Shown: piece by piece, positions 36,448 to 45,548 of the stretch
How positions within the stretch are numbered: the first letter of the stretch is position 1
Layout: the number at the start of each line of letters is the position of its first letter
From: Caryophanon sp.
GTDB lineage: Bacteria > Bacillota > Bacilli > Bacillales_A > Planococcaceae
Assembly: GCA_018384745.1 (NCBI GenBank)
Contig: JAHAYH010000137.1
Span: 1-64,000, forward strand
Length of the DNA: 64,000 bases
Direction: 5' to 3'
Translations under genes and position numbers: made by a program
Notes under the pieces: generated by a model
What the model was told of the DNA's origin: nothing
Seen by the model: the letters and a program-made list of their open reading frames with translations, nothing else
The model's database searches: none

Positions 36448-37737
36448 TTATACTTTTTCAGCAAGTGCCCACTGATTGTAATATAAGTATGCATGGCAAA
36501 CTGCTAAGCATTCCTCAAATGAAAACGTATCGTGCTCGACGTTATGCGTATGGCCGAATAAAAGATCAATCGGCTCTTTCACATGCAGTAACGTTTGCGA
36601 AACAGCACGCTGAATATGTGGCAGCGCATCGATAAAGCCTTCCTTTACAACATACAGCACTTTATGCGTCTCAAACGTGTTTTGCGTTATCAGCGTCAAG
36701 TTTGTTTGTGCTAAAAAGAATTGAAGCTTGTCAAATATTTGCTGCGTGCGCTCGTATGCTAGCGGCTCAGCACTTTCAATATAAAACAGCAGTAGCGCAT
36801 AGCCTGCATGATCTTGTATATACTGCTGTGCCTGCTCTTTAAAGAGTACTAGTCCTTCAAAGTGAGACGGTGCATCTTCGACAAGTTGATTGCTAATAGG
36901 GTGCTGCTGAAGCATTGCTTGCTGCTGTTCAAACAGCTCCGCGTAATGTTGCGCTTCCTGTAGCTGCTGTAACTGTGTATACGTCTCTTTAACGATGCAT
37001 AGTGCATCACTGTATAAATCGCATTGATTATAATGCTGTAACTTCTCAATAAGCGCTGGGAATTTGGCTAACACGGCATCATATTGGTGCTGCGCTGCGT
37101 AATAGTGCAGCCAAAGCGTTTCGGTTTGCAGCTGCTCGCGCACGTAGTCATGCTTCGACAGCAATTGTTGTAGCTCTTCAAATAATGGCAACGCTTCTGC
37201 GACATGATTTGTTTGTAAATAAAGCTGTACAATGTGCAACAGTGCACGCGCAACATACAAATCATTGGAATGTTCGACGCGATGTGCAAATAACACAGCG
37301 GTGCGGGCAAGTGGCAATGCTTCGTCAAAAGAAAGTTGTGGCAACGCACTCATTTTCGCATACGCAGTAGAAACGGTTAACCAGTCGTCGTGCTCGTACG
37401 CAAATGAAATGGCGAGCGATAATTGCTCATACGCGACGGTATGGTTGCTCGTTAACGTATTGAGCATACCCGAGGCGCAGTACACAACCCCTCTATAGCG
37501 CTCGTATTCAGAATGTTCATTAATGAGCTGTTCACACTTGTGTAAATCCGTTGTCGCTTGTTCGATTGCTTGATTTTGGATGTGTAACTTCAAACGTTGC
37601 AAATAGCTTGTGAGCAGTAATTCAATGTTGTTCGTTCGCATCGCCTCTTCGATTAAAAACGTCGCATGAGTATGCGCCTTTTGGAATTGTCCCGTCGTAA
37701 TTAAAAAGCGAATGCCGTTGCTTAATTTCGATTCCAT
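36448..37737 (-). CDS. TPR-like helical repeat protein with mixed C-terminal domain
   Basis: A 429-residue cytosolic protein that I do not recognise by name. Residues about 10-270 are antiparallel helices of tetratricopeptide type (for example QFQKAHTHATFLIEEAMRTN, VAYEQLSLAISFAYEHDDW, AEALPLFEELQQLL). The last 140 residues look alpha/beta. The pattern ALLLFYIESAEPLAYER...FFLAQTNLTLITQN...VLYVV has the spacing of a GGDEF-like cyclase fold without its GGDEF signature. ATG 37737 has AGGTGG upstream. It follows a 210-residue partner gene by 12 bases. A signalling or scaffold role is an inference. Confidence 0.65.
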   Translation of the reverse strand: MESKLSNGIRFLITTGQFQKAHTHATFLIEEAMRTNNIELLLTSYLQRLKLHIQNQAIEQATTDLHKCEQLINEHSEYERYRGVVYCASGMLNTLTSNHTVAYEQLSLAISFAYEHDDWLTVSTAYAKMSALPQLSFDEALPLARTAVLFAHRVEHSNDLYVARALLHIVQLYLQTNHVAEALPLFEELQQLLSKHDYVREQLQTETLWLHYYAAQHQYDAVLAKFPALIEKLQHYNQCDLYSDALCIVKETYTQLQQLQEAQHYAELFEQQQAMLQQHPISNQLVEDAPSHFEGLVLFKEQAQQYIQDHAGYALLLFYIESAEPLAYERTQQIFDKLQFFLAQTNLTLITQNTFETHKVLYVVKEGFIDALPHIQRAVSQTLLHVKEPIDLLFGHTHNVEHDTFSFEECLAVCHAYLYYNQWALAEKV

Positions 37738-37749
37738 TTGACTCACCAC

Positions 37750-38382
37750 CTAGTAAGAAATTTTAGCTTTCACATACTGCATATTTTGAATGCGTTGAAT
37801 CGTATCGTTAATTAAGCTTTGTAATTCGTCTTCATGCTTCATGGCATTTCTTGTTGCGAGCTTCACTAAATACGCCTGCATTTCCGTAAATTCACGCGGA
37901 TGCTCGATATAAACTTTAAAGCGATCACTAAATAAAATTTTTGTATCAATGCTTCGGAACTGTGTAACAAGTGAATAATAAGAGGATTGACATAATTCGC
38001 TATAAATAAACTGTTTGTACAAGTCGATACACATGTTTGTGACATCGATCGCTGCTAAAAATGCTTCTTCCATTTTTCCTTGTGTCCACGTTTGGACTTT
38101 TGCTGCGCTATCACTCGTAGTGAAGATTTTCAACACTGTTGCGCGCACCGTATAGTAAAGGGAATTGTTTGGCTCTAAAAACAATTCATCTTGTGCATAA
38201 TAAAAAAAGTGCCACAAATCATTCAGCAAGGCATATACATGTAAATGATCTTGCTCAGAGCGGCGCAGTAGCATGCAATAATGACGGTAGTCTGCAAATG
38301 ATTGGTGAAGACGTACATCTGTGTTATGCACAATATATAAACCCATTTGTTGCTCAAATACCGTTTCCATTAATTCATTCAT
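37750..38382 (-). CDS. Unrecognised helical protein paired with the TPR gene
   Basis: A 210-residue protein (MNELMETVFEQQMGLYIVHN...). It is mostly helical and aromatic-rich (DLWHFFYYAQDELFLEPN, QSSYYSLVTQFRSIDTKILFSDRFKVYI), with no signal peptide or membrane segment. The ATG at 38382 with GAAGGA upstream is preferred to a longer form from 38415. It is the first gene of a two-gene unit with the TPR-like protein. No known motif is seen. The lineage-specific look and pairing suggest a regulator or partner for the TPR protein. Confidence 0.6.
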   Translation of the reverse strand: MNELMETVFEQQMGLYIVHNTDVRLHQSFADYRHYCMLLRRSEQDHLHVYALLNDLWHFFYYAQDELFLEPNNSLYYTVRATVLKIFTTSDSAAKVQTWTQGKMEEAFLAAIDVTNMCIDLYKQFIYSELCQSSYYSLVTQFRSIDTKILFSDRFKVYIEHPREFTEMQAYLVKLATRNAMKHEDELQSLINDTIQRIQNMQYVKAKISY

Positions 38383-38415
38383 CGTAAAACGTCCTTCATT
38401 CCAAATTTGTAACAT

Positions 38416-38680
38416 GATTATATAAGTTTTAGCGCGTAATCACAACTATTTGTCTAGTTTTAATTGTTTTTAAATTGTGTATAAAGTGTAAAAAACGGGT
38501 ATTTGAACCTAATTAAATGTGATGTTTTAATGATATTTCAATCGATTTTTCGTAGTATTGTTACGTTATATAGGTTTTTTCGTCTAGTAATTGAGTGGAA
38601 TGTTGATAGTTTTAGTTAAAAGGAACGCTTTCGTTTGTAGAGCATCAATTATAATGGGGATGAACGAACGGTGGAAACTA
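38416..38680. other. AT-rich intergenic region, about 270 bases
   Basis: This stretch lies between the divergent unit at 37750-38382 and the rpsD terminator. I see no coding frame. A plus-strand TATAAT at 38650-38655 precedes a 7-codon ATG...TAA (38660-38683) and the rpsD hairpin. The region is otherwise AT-rich, and the minus-strand promoter for the upstream pair should be here. Confidence 0.4.
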
Positions 38681-38681
38681 T

Positions 38682-38720
38682 AAAAAAACCCACTTTTGCA
38701 CGAAGCAAAAGTGGGTTTTA
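38682..38720. terminator. Terminator of rpsD (symmetric)
   Basis: AAACCCACTTTTGC and GCAAAAGTGGGTTT make a perfect 14-bp stem with A- and T-tracts on either side. Confidence 0.9.
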
Positions 38721-38738
38721 AGCTGCTTAACGCAACGA

Positions 38739-39344
38739 TTAACGAGAGTAGTACTCTACGATTAATTGCTCGTTGATTTCAGCTGATAATTCAGAACGCT
38801 CTGGTAAACGTACGAATGTACCAACTTTGTTGTCAGCGTCGAATGATAAGTATTCTGGTACGAAGTTGTTTACTTCGATAGACTCTGCAACTACTGTTAA
38901 GTTAGCTGATTTCTCACGTAAAGAGATCGTTTGACCTGGTTTTACTGAGTAAGATGGGATGTCAACGCGTTTGCCATCAACCATAACGTGGCCGTGGTTT
39001 ACTAATTGACGAGCTGCACGACGAGTGCGAGCTAAACCTAAACGGTAAACTAAGTTATCTAAACGAGTTTCAAGTAAGATCATGAAGTTCTCACCGTGTA
39101 GACCAGAGCGGATTTTACCAGCTTTGATGTATACGTTTTTGAATTGACGTTCAGTCATACCGTACATGTGGCGTAATTTTTGTTTTTCTGTTAATTGTAA
39201 AGCGTACTCTGATTTTTTACCGCGAGAGTTCGGGCCGTGTTGACCTGGAGCGTATGGACGCTTTTCTAATTCTTTACCTGTACCGCTTAAAGAAATACCT
39301 AAGCGACGAGAAACTTTCCAAGATGGACCTGTGTAACGAGACAT
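38739..39344 (-). CDS. rpsD: 30S ribosomal protein S4
   Basis: A 201-residue primary 16S rRNA-binding protein of the small subunit and translational repressor. It starts [21 protein letters not shown]. The S4 RNA-binding motif is [34 protein letters not shown]. The zinc Cys pairs of other S4 proteins are absent, as in many Firmicutes C-minus forms. GGAGGAG is eight bases from the ATG. It is monocistronic, with a structured leader upstream. Confidence 0.97.
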   Translation of the reverse strand: MSRYTGPSWKVSRRLGISLSGTGKELEKRPYAPGQHGPNSRGKKSEYALQLTEKQKLRHMYGMTERQFKNVYIKAGKIRSGLHGENFMILLETRLDNLVYRLGLARTRRAARQLVNHGHVMVDGKRVDIPSYSVKPGQTISLREKSANLTVVAESIEVNNFVPEYLSFDADNKVGTFVRLPERSELSAEINEQLIVEYYSR

Positions 39345-39500
39345 ATTGAAGTCTCCTCCTTTAAATTTGGTTTTTTTATTGTGAAAAATAAAAACCAGTT
39401 ATACCCGTGTCTTTAGCGCATTTTGTTTTCACATACCTTCGCCCTTGCAGCCTGACAGGGTTACGCAATACACCATCTAGTAAGCTAGAGGAACAAAATA
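39345..39500 (-). promoter_or_regulatory. Probable S4 autoregulatory leader
   Basis: The 5' region of rpsD has no coding frame. On the minus strand it contains stems such as CCTCTAGCTTACTAGATGG, GCAAGGGCGAAGG and the stretch GGGTATAACTGG before the start. Firmicutes rpsD mRNAs carry an S4-binding leader at this spot. Position and base-paired look support this; the fold was not computed. Confidence 0.45.
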
Positions 39501-39580
39501 CAACATAAAGTTATATAACTGCTGCTAATTCATTTAACACAAATGCTATTGTAACAAGATTGCATGCACGCGTCAACTAT

Positions 39581-40060
39581 TTAAATATGGCGAAGTAACG
39601 TTGCTGCGAATGCTTCTAAACCTTGCTGATCTTCGTCTGTGAAGCGACCTTTTAATGGACTATCGATATCTAATACACCGATCACGTCACCGTCGCGAAT
39701 TAAAGGAACAACGATTTCAGAATTCGTTGCACCATCGCACGCGATATGTCCAGGGAACGCATGCACATCTTCAACTAATTGTGTTTGTTTTGTGGCAGCA
39801 GCAGTACCACAAACGCCGCGCCCAACTGGAATGCGTACACAAGCTGGTAACCCTTGGAACGGTCCAAGCACAAGCTCGCCGTCTTTCATGAAATAAAAGC
39901 CAACCCAGTTAATGTCCTCTAAAAATGTGTTTAATAATGCCGCTGCGTTGCTGTAGTTCGCAATCGCATCTCGTTCACCTGTGCAAAGCGCATCAAGCTG
40001 CTTTGTCACCGTCGTATATTGTTCAAGTAATGTTCCTGCATAAGCTGTTTTTGCAAACAT
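39581..40060 (-). CDS. Free methionine-(R)-sulfoxide reductase (GAF domain, YtsP/MsrC type)
   Basis: A 159-residue single GAF domain enzyme that reduces free methionine-R-sulfoxide in the cytosol. The three redox Cys of the family are present: Cys74 in LPACVRIP, Cys84 in GRGVCGTAA and Cys108 in HIACDGATNSEIVVPL. NWVGFYF and VLDIDSP also match. The position between rpsD and hisJ equals B. subtilis ytsP. AGAAGGG precedes the ATG. It is downstream of hisJ by 14 bases, so the two are probably co-transcribed. Confidence 0.92.
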   Translation of the reverse strand: MFAKTAYAGTLLEQYTTVTKQLDALCTGERDAIANYSNAAALLNTFLEDINWVGFYFMKDGELVLGPFQGLPACVRIPVGRGVCGTAAATKQTQLVEDVHAFPGHIACDGATNSEIVVPLIRDGDVIGVLDIDSPLKGRFTDEDQQGLEAFAATLLRHI

Positions 40061-40074
40061 AAAAACCCTTCTTT

Positions 40075-40875
40075 CTAAATCGATGCGAATACATCTTCAT
40101 AAAATTGGTGTAAATCTTGTGCGGTATGGGCATCAGAGCCGAACACGAGTGGAATGCCAAGCGACTTTGCATATTGTACATATGGCTTTGGTGGGTATTG
40201 CTCGAGACAATCGCGCTTTGCAAGTCCTGCGCTGTTGACATCAAGCTCGTAGCCATGCTGCTGCATTAATTGAAGCGTTTGTTGAATCGCCGCATCGTCA
40301 TCGATTACTTCACCGTGTGCGCGTTGAAACTTGTGCACAAGCGTCGGATGCCCAATACGCGTTGGTTTATAGTCGCCTAATGGAGTAATAATAGACGATT
40401 GTAATGTTTCATAGTATAAATCGTAAACGGCTTGAACACTACCAATTTGTTTCGCAAAGCGCATAAATTCATCCGCTGAAAAATCAATGCACGTATACGC
40501 ATTTTGAAAACGTAAAAAATGAACCGATAAAATGGCATCGTCTAATTGTGCGCCGTACGTTTGTAAAAATTGCGTCGTCTCGCGTTCGTAGCCGATAATG
40601 TAGTCGACTTCTAAGCCAGTTGCAATCGTAATATCACGCGCGTATTGCTTTTTTAAATCGCTAAGCGTTGTGAAGTATGCGTCAAGTTTATCGTGTGCCA
40701 TGCCTGAGTCTTGATCAGGGGTTGGATCGATAAAGCCTGCTGGAAGTGGCGCGTGCTCGGTAAAGGAAATATGTGTGAAGCCGTGAGCAATCGCTTTTTC
40801 GATATATTGCTCAAACGCATCGCTGCTTCCATGGGGGCAAAATGGGGTATGGATATGTGCATCTCGTTTCATCAT
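40075..40875 (-). CDS. hisJ: Histidinol-phosphatase HisJ (PHP family)
   Basis: A 266-residue PHP-fold phosphatase that makes histidinol in histidine synthesis. The metal site HIHTPFCPHGS is at the N-terminus, with further ligands in SFTEHAP, EVDYIIGYE, HFLR and GSDAHTAQDL. Two ATGs are adjacent (40875 and 40872); GGAGG is eight bases from the first. Located next to ezrA, as in B. subtilis. Confidence 0.93.
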   Translation of the reverse strand: MMKRDAHIHTPFCPHGSSDAFEQYIEKAIAHGFTHISFTEHAPLPAGFIDPTPDQDSGMAHDKLDAYFTTLSDLKKQYARDITIATGLEVDYIIGYERETTQFLQTYGAQLDDAILSVHFLRFQNAYTCIDFSADEFMRFAKQIGSVQAVYDLYYETLQSSIITPLGDYKPTRIGHPTLVHKFQRAHGEVIDDDAAIQQTLQLMQQHGYELDVNSAGLAKRDCLEQYPPKPYVQYAKSLGIPLVFGSDAHTAQDLHQFYEDVFASI

Positions 40876-40983
40876 GACTAATTCCTCCAAAAAGGTTATG
40901 AGTTTTACGGTGATATACAATAAAAAACGTGCTAAAATAAAAGGTAATATGCTTTGTTGGGATTAATGGACAGGAGGGTTATG

Positions 40984-42693
40984 ATGGAAATTGCCATCCT
41001 CATACTCGCTCTTATTTTAATCGTTACTATTGTTAGCTTTAGTATACGACGAAAAAGAAAAAAAGAAATAGAGCGACTTGAACAGAAACGAAAAGACTTA
41101 GAGAATCGACCAATCTCAGAACAGCTAACGAAAGTAAAAGACTTAAATATGAATGGTCAAGCGGAAGAACTATTTGAGCGATGGCGCGCAGAGTGGGATG
41201 AAGTTGTTGGCATTCATATGCCTGCAATTAAAGCGATGCTGTATGAAGCGGATGAAGCTATCGATAAACTGCGCTTCTCAAAAGCGAAGGAAATTGAATT
41301 GGAAGTAGAAAACTATATCGAACAATGTCATCGCGATATGGATACGATTTTGCAAGAGTTAGAGCACTTAATTGGCAGCGAAGCTCAAAGTCGTATTGAA
41401 ATTGATCAGTTAAAAGAACAATATCGTAATGCCCGTAAAACATTACTTGCGCATCAATATTCGTTCGGACCAGCGCTTGTAGCACTCGAGCAGCGACTTG
41501 AAGTGTTTGCGCCGACGTTTGAACAATATGAGTATTTAACGAACGAAGGGAACTACTTGCAGGCGAGTGAGCTTGTGACAGGTTTGTTGGAGGAAGCTGC
41601 ACATATTCACCGCATGATTATCGAAATTCCAGATGTATTAACAGAGCTGCAAACGAAAATTCCTGCAACGATTAACGATTTACGTGCAGGGCATCGTGAA
41701 ATGGAACAGCAAGGCTACTACTTAAAGCACTTAGAAATGATGCCGTTTTTAGCAGATTTAGAAGCACATTTAGTGGAACTTTTACAGCACGTACAGCTCC
41801 TGGAGTTAGAAAAAGTGAAGCCGAGTATTCACGTGTTAAACGAAGAGCTCGATGTGTGTTACGATCAGCTTGAAAAAGAGGTCATTGCGCGCAATTATGT
41901 AGAGCGTAATGCCTTTAATTTACAAGAAAAGCTGCTGCATGAATTGCTGCAAGCGAAAGAGCTGATTACCGAGGCGATTTTTGTCCAGCAATCGTATCGC
42001 ATCGATAGCGAGCAAGCCGACAAGCCAAAGCGCGCGGCCAAAGAGCTAGAGACGTTGAAGCGTCGCTATGATGTTGTCCTTGAGCAATTTACAGATGGAC
42101 ATTGTGCTTTTTCAAGTTTAGAGGAAGATTTAAAAGAAATTACCGAAGCGTTTAACATCATCGTTGCCGAGCAAGCAACATTTGGCGATGATTTGAAAAA
42201 GCTACGCGTAGAGGAAATGGATATTCGCGCTGAATTGGACGTGCTCCGAAAAGAGTTACACGTTGTTGATCGAAAGCTACATAAGGCGAACATTCCGGGC
42301 ATTCCAGATGAAATGCGCAGCCGAATCGCAGAAGTAGATGAGCAGCTGTTTGTCGTGGAAAAGAGTTTAAGCGAAGTGCCATTAAACATCGCGCACGTGC
42401 GTACAAACGTAAAAACAGCGAACGATTTATTGAAAGAAACACGTGAAAAAGTAATTGAAATGCTTGAAAACGTCGTGTTATTTGAACATACGGTGCGCTA
42501 TGGCAACCGCTATCGTGCGACGCATCCAGAGCTGCAAAAACGATTCCGTGAAGCGGAGCGAGCATTTGGCGAATTCCGTTACACGAAAGCGCTAGAAGAA
42601 GCAGGACTAGCCGTTGCAGATGTTGATCCAAAAGCGGTTGAGGCGATTCAACGTTCAGCACAGCAAGAGCTTGCGAACGTTTCGAAAATGTAA
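40984..42693 (+). CDS. ezrA: Septation ring formation regulator EzrA
   Basis: A 569-residue membrane protein with one N-terminal helix (EIAILILALILIVTIVSFSI) and a long cytosolic array of antiparallel helical bundles (spectrin-like). EzrA binds FtsZ, restrains Z-ring number and placement, and links to PBP1. The family stretch ISEQLTKVKDLNMNGQAEELFERWRAEWDEV matches. ATG 40984 is chosen since AGGAGG (40972-40977) is six bases away; ATG 40981 is only three away. It has usual length (about 560). Confidence 0.95.
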   Translation: MEIAILILALILIVTIVSFSIRRKRKKEIERLEQKRKDLENRPISEQLTKVKDLNMNGQAEELFERWRAEWDEVVGIHMPAIKAMLYEADEAIDKLRFSKAKEIELEVENYIEQCHRDMDTILQELEHLIGSEAQSRIEIDQLKEQYRNARKTLLAHQYSFGPALVALEQRLEVFAPTFEQYEYLTNEGNYLQASELVTGLLEEAAHIHRMIIEIPDVLTELQTKIPATINDLRAGHREMEQQGYYLKHLEMMPFLADLEAHLVELLQHVQLLELEKVKPSIHVLNEELDVCYDQLEKEVIARNYVERNAFNLQEKLLHELLQAKELITEAIFVQQSYRIDSEQADKPKRAAKELETLKRRYDVVLEQFTDGHCAFSSLEEDLKEITEAFNIIVAEQATFGDDLKKLRVEEMDIRAELDVLRKELHVVDRKLHKANIPGIPDEMRSRIAEVDEQLFVVEKSLSEVPLNIAHVRTNVKTANDLLKETREKVIEMLENVVLFEHTVRYGNRYRATHPELQKRFREAERAFGEFRYTKALEEAGLAVADVDPKAVEAIQRSAQQELANVSKM

Positions 42694-42740
42694 GCACAAC
42701 CGTAGGCAATTTTTGTTCGGTCGTATATAATAAACAATAG

Positions 42741-42798
42741 CATTACACGTTTAGAAGGACTTGTCGCGAGCCATGCTTAGACAAGTCCTTTTGTAATG
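42741..42798 (+). other. Long hairpin upstream of iscS
   Basis: CATTAC (42741-42746) pairs with GTAATG (42793-42798), and inside it AAGGACTTGTC (42755-42765) pairs with GACAAGTCCTT (42780-42790). A promoter-like TAGGCA-17-TATAAT (42703-42731) lies just upstream. The T-tail is only four bases, so terminator, leader element or small RNA are all possible. Confidence 0.5.
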
Positions 42799-42895
42799 GT
42801 GTGACAATCCATTTTACTTCTCGTCTATTTTTGTTAAAATAGACAATTGGTATTCATAAAATGAGCAAACATTGTTCAATAAAGGAAGGCTTTCA

Positions 42896-44038
42896 ATGAT
42901 TTATTTAGATAATAGTGCAACGACAAAAGTACATGACGCTGTACTGGAGTCATTCATACAAGTCAATCAGCAATTTTTTGGGAATCCTGCATCGATCCAC
43001 AACATGGGTGTCGAAGCAAATGCGTTATTAATGCGGGCACGTACGCAAGTGGCGCAACTTGTCAAAACGGAACCAGAGCATGTCATTTTCACTTCAGGTG
43101 GCACAGAGTCCAATAACTTCGCCTTTTACGGTGTGGCAAAAGCGAGCACGCATAAAGGGCGTCACATCATTACGACAGCTGTTGAGCATCCGTGTATTTT
43201 AGAAGCGGCAAAACGTCTAGAGCAAGATGGCTATGAGGTCGATTATTTATCGGTGGATGCAAATGGTGTCATTTCGTTAGATGAATTGCGCGATAAAGTG
43301 CGAAAAGATACGGTGCTTGTCAGCATCATGCATGTGAACAACGAAATGGGTGCGATCATGCCGATTAAAGAAGCTGCGCGCATTATTCATGCACAAAGCC
43401 GCGCTGTGTTTCATGTTGATGCCATTCAAAGCTTCGGCAAGTTACCGATTACATTAGCGGACGGTCCAGATCTCATTTCTGTTTCAGGGCATAAAATTCA
43501 TGCGTTAAAAGGCTCGGGGATTTTAGCGATGAAGAAGCATGTACAAATTGAACCGTTCATCGTCGGTGGTGGGCAAGAGTTTGGACTTCGCAGCGGCACG
43601 GTTGCTGTACCACAAGCAGTAGCGTTTGCAAAAGCTGCGCGCATGGCGGTGGAAGCAATGCCACAGCGTGCAGCAAAATATCGCGCATGGAAAGCGGATT
43701 TATGTGCGCATTTTGAGGCGATGGGCGATGTTGTCAAAGTCATTTCGCCAACAGACGGTGCACCGCATATTGTGTCGGTTGGCGCAGCGGGATTAAAAGG
43801 TGAAATTTTAATTAACGCACTGCAAAAAGAAGGTGTGATTGTTTCCACATCAAGTGCATGTTCATCACGTCAAACAAAAACAAGCCATGTGATCGAGGCA
43901 TTAAAAGTGGAACAACGCTACAAAGACGGCGTCATCCGCATTAGCTTTGGCGCAAATAATACAGATGCAGACATCGAAGCGTTTAAACGCGTCTTTACAA
44001 ACGTCATGCATCAATTAAAAGGAGAACTAGTAAGATGA
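42896..44038 (+). CDS. Cysteine desulfurase (IscS/NifS family, NifZ type)
   Basis: A 380-residue PLP enzyme that frees sulfur from cysteine. It begins MIYLDNSATTKVHDAV and has TSGGTESNNFA, VEHPCILE, the PLP Lys in SGHKIHALKGSG, and the persulfide-forming Cys322 in SSACSSRQ. B. subtilis NifZ in the same position feeds ThiI for 4-thiouridine in tRNA. Here it also overlaps thiI by four bases, so the same role is likely. AAAGGAAGG precedes ATG 42896. Confidence 0.93.
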   Translation: MIYLDNSATTKVHDAVLESFIQVNQQFFGNPASIHNMGVEANALLMRARTQVAQLVKTEPEHVIFTSGGTESNNFAFYGVAKASTHKGRHIITTAVEHPCILEAAKRLEQDGYEVDYLSVDANGVISLDELRDKVRKDTVLVSIMHVNNEMGAIMPIKEAARIIHAQSRAVFHVDAIQSFGKLPITLADGPDLISVSGHKIHALKGSGILAMKKHVQIEPFIVGGGQEFGLRSGTVAVPQAVAFAKAARMAVEAMPQRAAKYRAWKADLCAHFEAMGDVVKVISPTDGAPHIVSVGAAGLKGEILINALQKEGVIVSTSSACSSRQTKTSHVIEALKVEQRYKDGVIRISFGANNTDADIEAFKRVFTNVMHQLKGELVR

Positions 44039-45237
44039 TGTATAAAGAAATTTTAATTCGCTACGGTGAATTATCAACAAAAGGCAAAAACAAAAAAGAT
44101 TTCATCGCACGCTTACGCGAAAACATTCGCTATAGCTTCGCTGATTTAGCACCATTAAAAATTCGTACAGAGCGCGACCGCATGTTTATTGAAACAGAAA
44201 CGGAAGAGCGTTTAGAGCAGTTAATGACACGCTTACCAAAAATTTTCGGCATTCAATCGTTCTCAGCGGTCGCATCTGCTGACAAAAACATGGATGCGAT
44301 TAAAGCAGTTGCCCATGAAATTATGGCGCAATATACAGATGAAACAACATTTAAAGTGGAAGTAAAGCGTACGGACAAAAAATTCCCAATGGAAACACAC
44401 GATATTCAGCGTGACTTAGGTGGGTATTTATTAACGCATTTAGATCAATTGTCAGTAGATGTGAAAAATCCACAAGTGCCACTGCGCGTTGAAATTCGTG
44501 AAGATGCAGCGTACTTAATGGCAGGTGTCATAAAAGGTGCAGGCGGTATGCCAGTTGGCTCAAACGGTAAATCATTATTAATGCTTTCAGGCGGGATCGA
44601 TAGCCCGGTGGCAGCGTACTTAATGATGAAACGTGGCGTGCGCATTGAAGCCGTTCACTTCTTCAGTCCACCATACACAAGTCAAAACTCATTACAAAAA
44701 GTAATGGACTTAACGAATATTTGTACGCAGTTTGGTGCGCGCATTCGCTTGCACATCATTCCGTTTACAGAAATTCAAACGTTAATTAAAGACCGCGTAC
44801 CAGCGAACATTTCAATGACGACAACGCGTCGTATGATGATGAAAGTAGCGGACCAATTACGTGAAGAAATCGGTGCACTTGGCATTGTAACAGGGGAAAG
44901 CTTAGGGCAAGTTGCTTCACAAACACTACAAAGCTTAACGGCAATTAACGATGTCACATCAACACCGGTATTACGTCCGTTACTAAGCTACGATAAGTTA
45001 GAAATTATCGATATTGCGGAAAAAATCGGCACGTACGAAACGTCGATTTTACCGTATGAAGATTGCTGTACAATTTTCACACCGTCAAATCCAAAAACAA
45101 AACCGAAGTTAGAAAAAGTAGAGTACTATGAAAGCTTCACAGAGTTTGATGAATTAATTGAAAAAGCGATTCGTAACCGTGAAACGCATGTATTCCCACG
45201 CAAAGAAGCAGCAGACAAGTTTGCAGATTTGCTGTAA
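44035..45237 (+). CDS. thiI: tRNA 4-thiouridine synthase ThiI
   Basis: A 400-residue enzyme that thiolates U8 of tRNA, and in some bacteria serves thiazole synthesis. An N-terminal ferredoxin-like/THUMP domain covers about residues 1-165, followed by the PP-loop LSGGIDSPVAAYLMMKRG that adenylates uridine. There is no C-terminal rhodanese domain, as in B. subtilis, which fits sulfur delivery by the coupled desulfurase. It keeps the Cys pair in YEDCCTIF. Translational coupling by the ATG/TGA overlap. Confidence 0.95.
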   Translation: MMYKEILIRYGELSTKGKNKKDFIARLRENIRYSFADLAPLKIRTERDRMFIETETEERLEQLMTRLPKIFGIQSFSAVASADKNMDAIKAVAHEIMAQYTDETTFKVEVKRTDKKFPMETHDIQRDLGGYLLTHLDQLSVDVKNPQVPLRVEIREDAAYLMAGVIKGAGGMPVGSNGKSLLMLSGGIDSPVAAYLMMKRGVRIEAVHFFSPPYTSQNSLQKVMDLTNICTQFGARIRLHIIPFTEIQTLIKDRVPANISMTTTRRMMMKVADQLREEIGALGIVTGESLGQVASQTLQSLTAINDVTSTPVLRPLLSYDKLEIIDIAEKIGTYETSILPYEDCCTIFTPSNPKTKPKLEKVEYYESFTEFDELIEKAIRNRETHVFPRKEAADKFADLL

Positions 45238-45262
45238 GGACCACTGGAAATCGTTTTGGAAA

Positions 45263-45296
45263 GCCGTTTGAAACAATTTGTTTCAAACGGTTTTTT
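45263..45296 (+). terminator. Terminator after thiI
   Basis: ACCGTTTGAAACA-type stem (GCCGTTTGAAACA/TGTTTCAAACGGT), then six T. Confidence 0.88.
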
Positions 45297-45467
45297 ATAT
45301 GCACGTCCAGCATAGTGCGTAAGCATCAAGTTTTAGTATCAGGTAATAAAGTGTGGTCGTATTGCAAAAAAAGAACTTTAAGTTTAAACGATGATATTTT
45401 TGTTTGCAATAGAAAATCTAAACTTTTAAGGAATTTGAGACTAACTGATAAAAAATGAAATATTTTT

Positions 45468-45496
45468 TTGAAAAAACAAAAAAATGTCGGTATAAT
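45468..45496 (+). promoter_or_regulatory. Promoter of the acyl-CoA synthetase gene
   Basis: TTGAAA, 17 bases, TATAAT; 53 bases before ATG 45549. The preceding 170 bases from the thiI terminator are AT-rich with no gene; B. subtilis has sspA in this interval. Confidence 0.75.
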
Positions 45497-45548
45497 AAAA
45501 CGTAGGTACACAAAAGGGGTGTATCGTTACACAAAGGGGGAATTGAAT

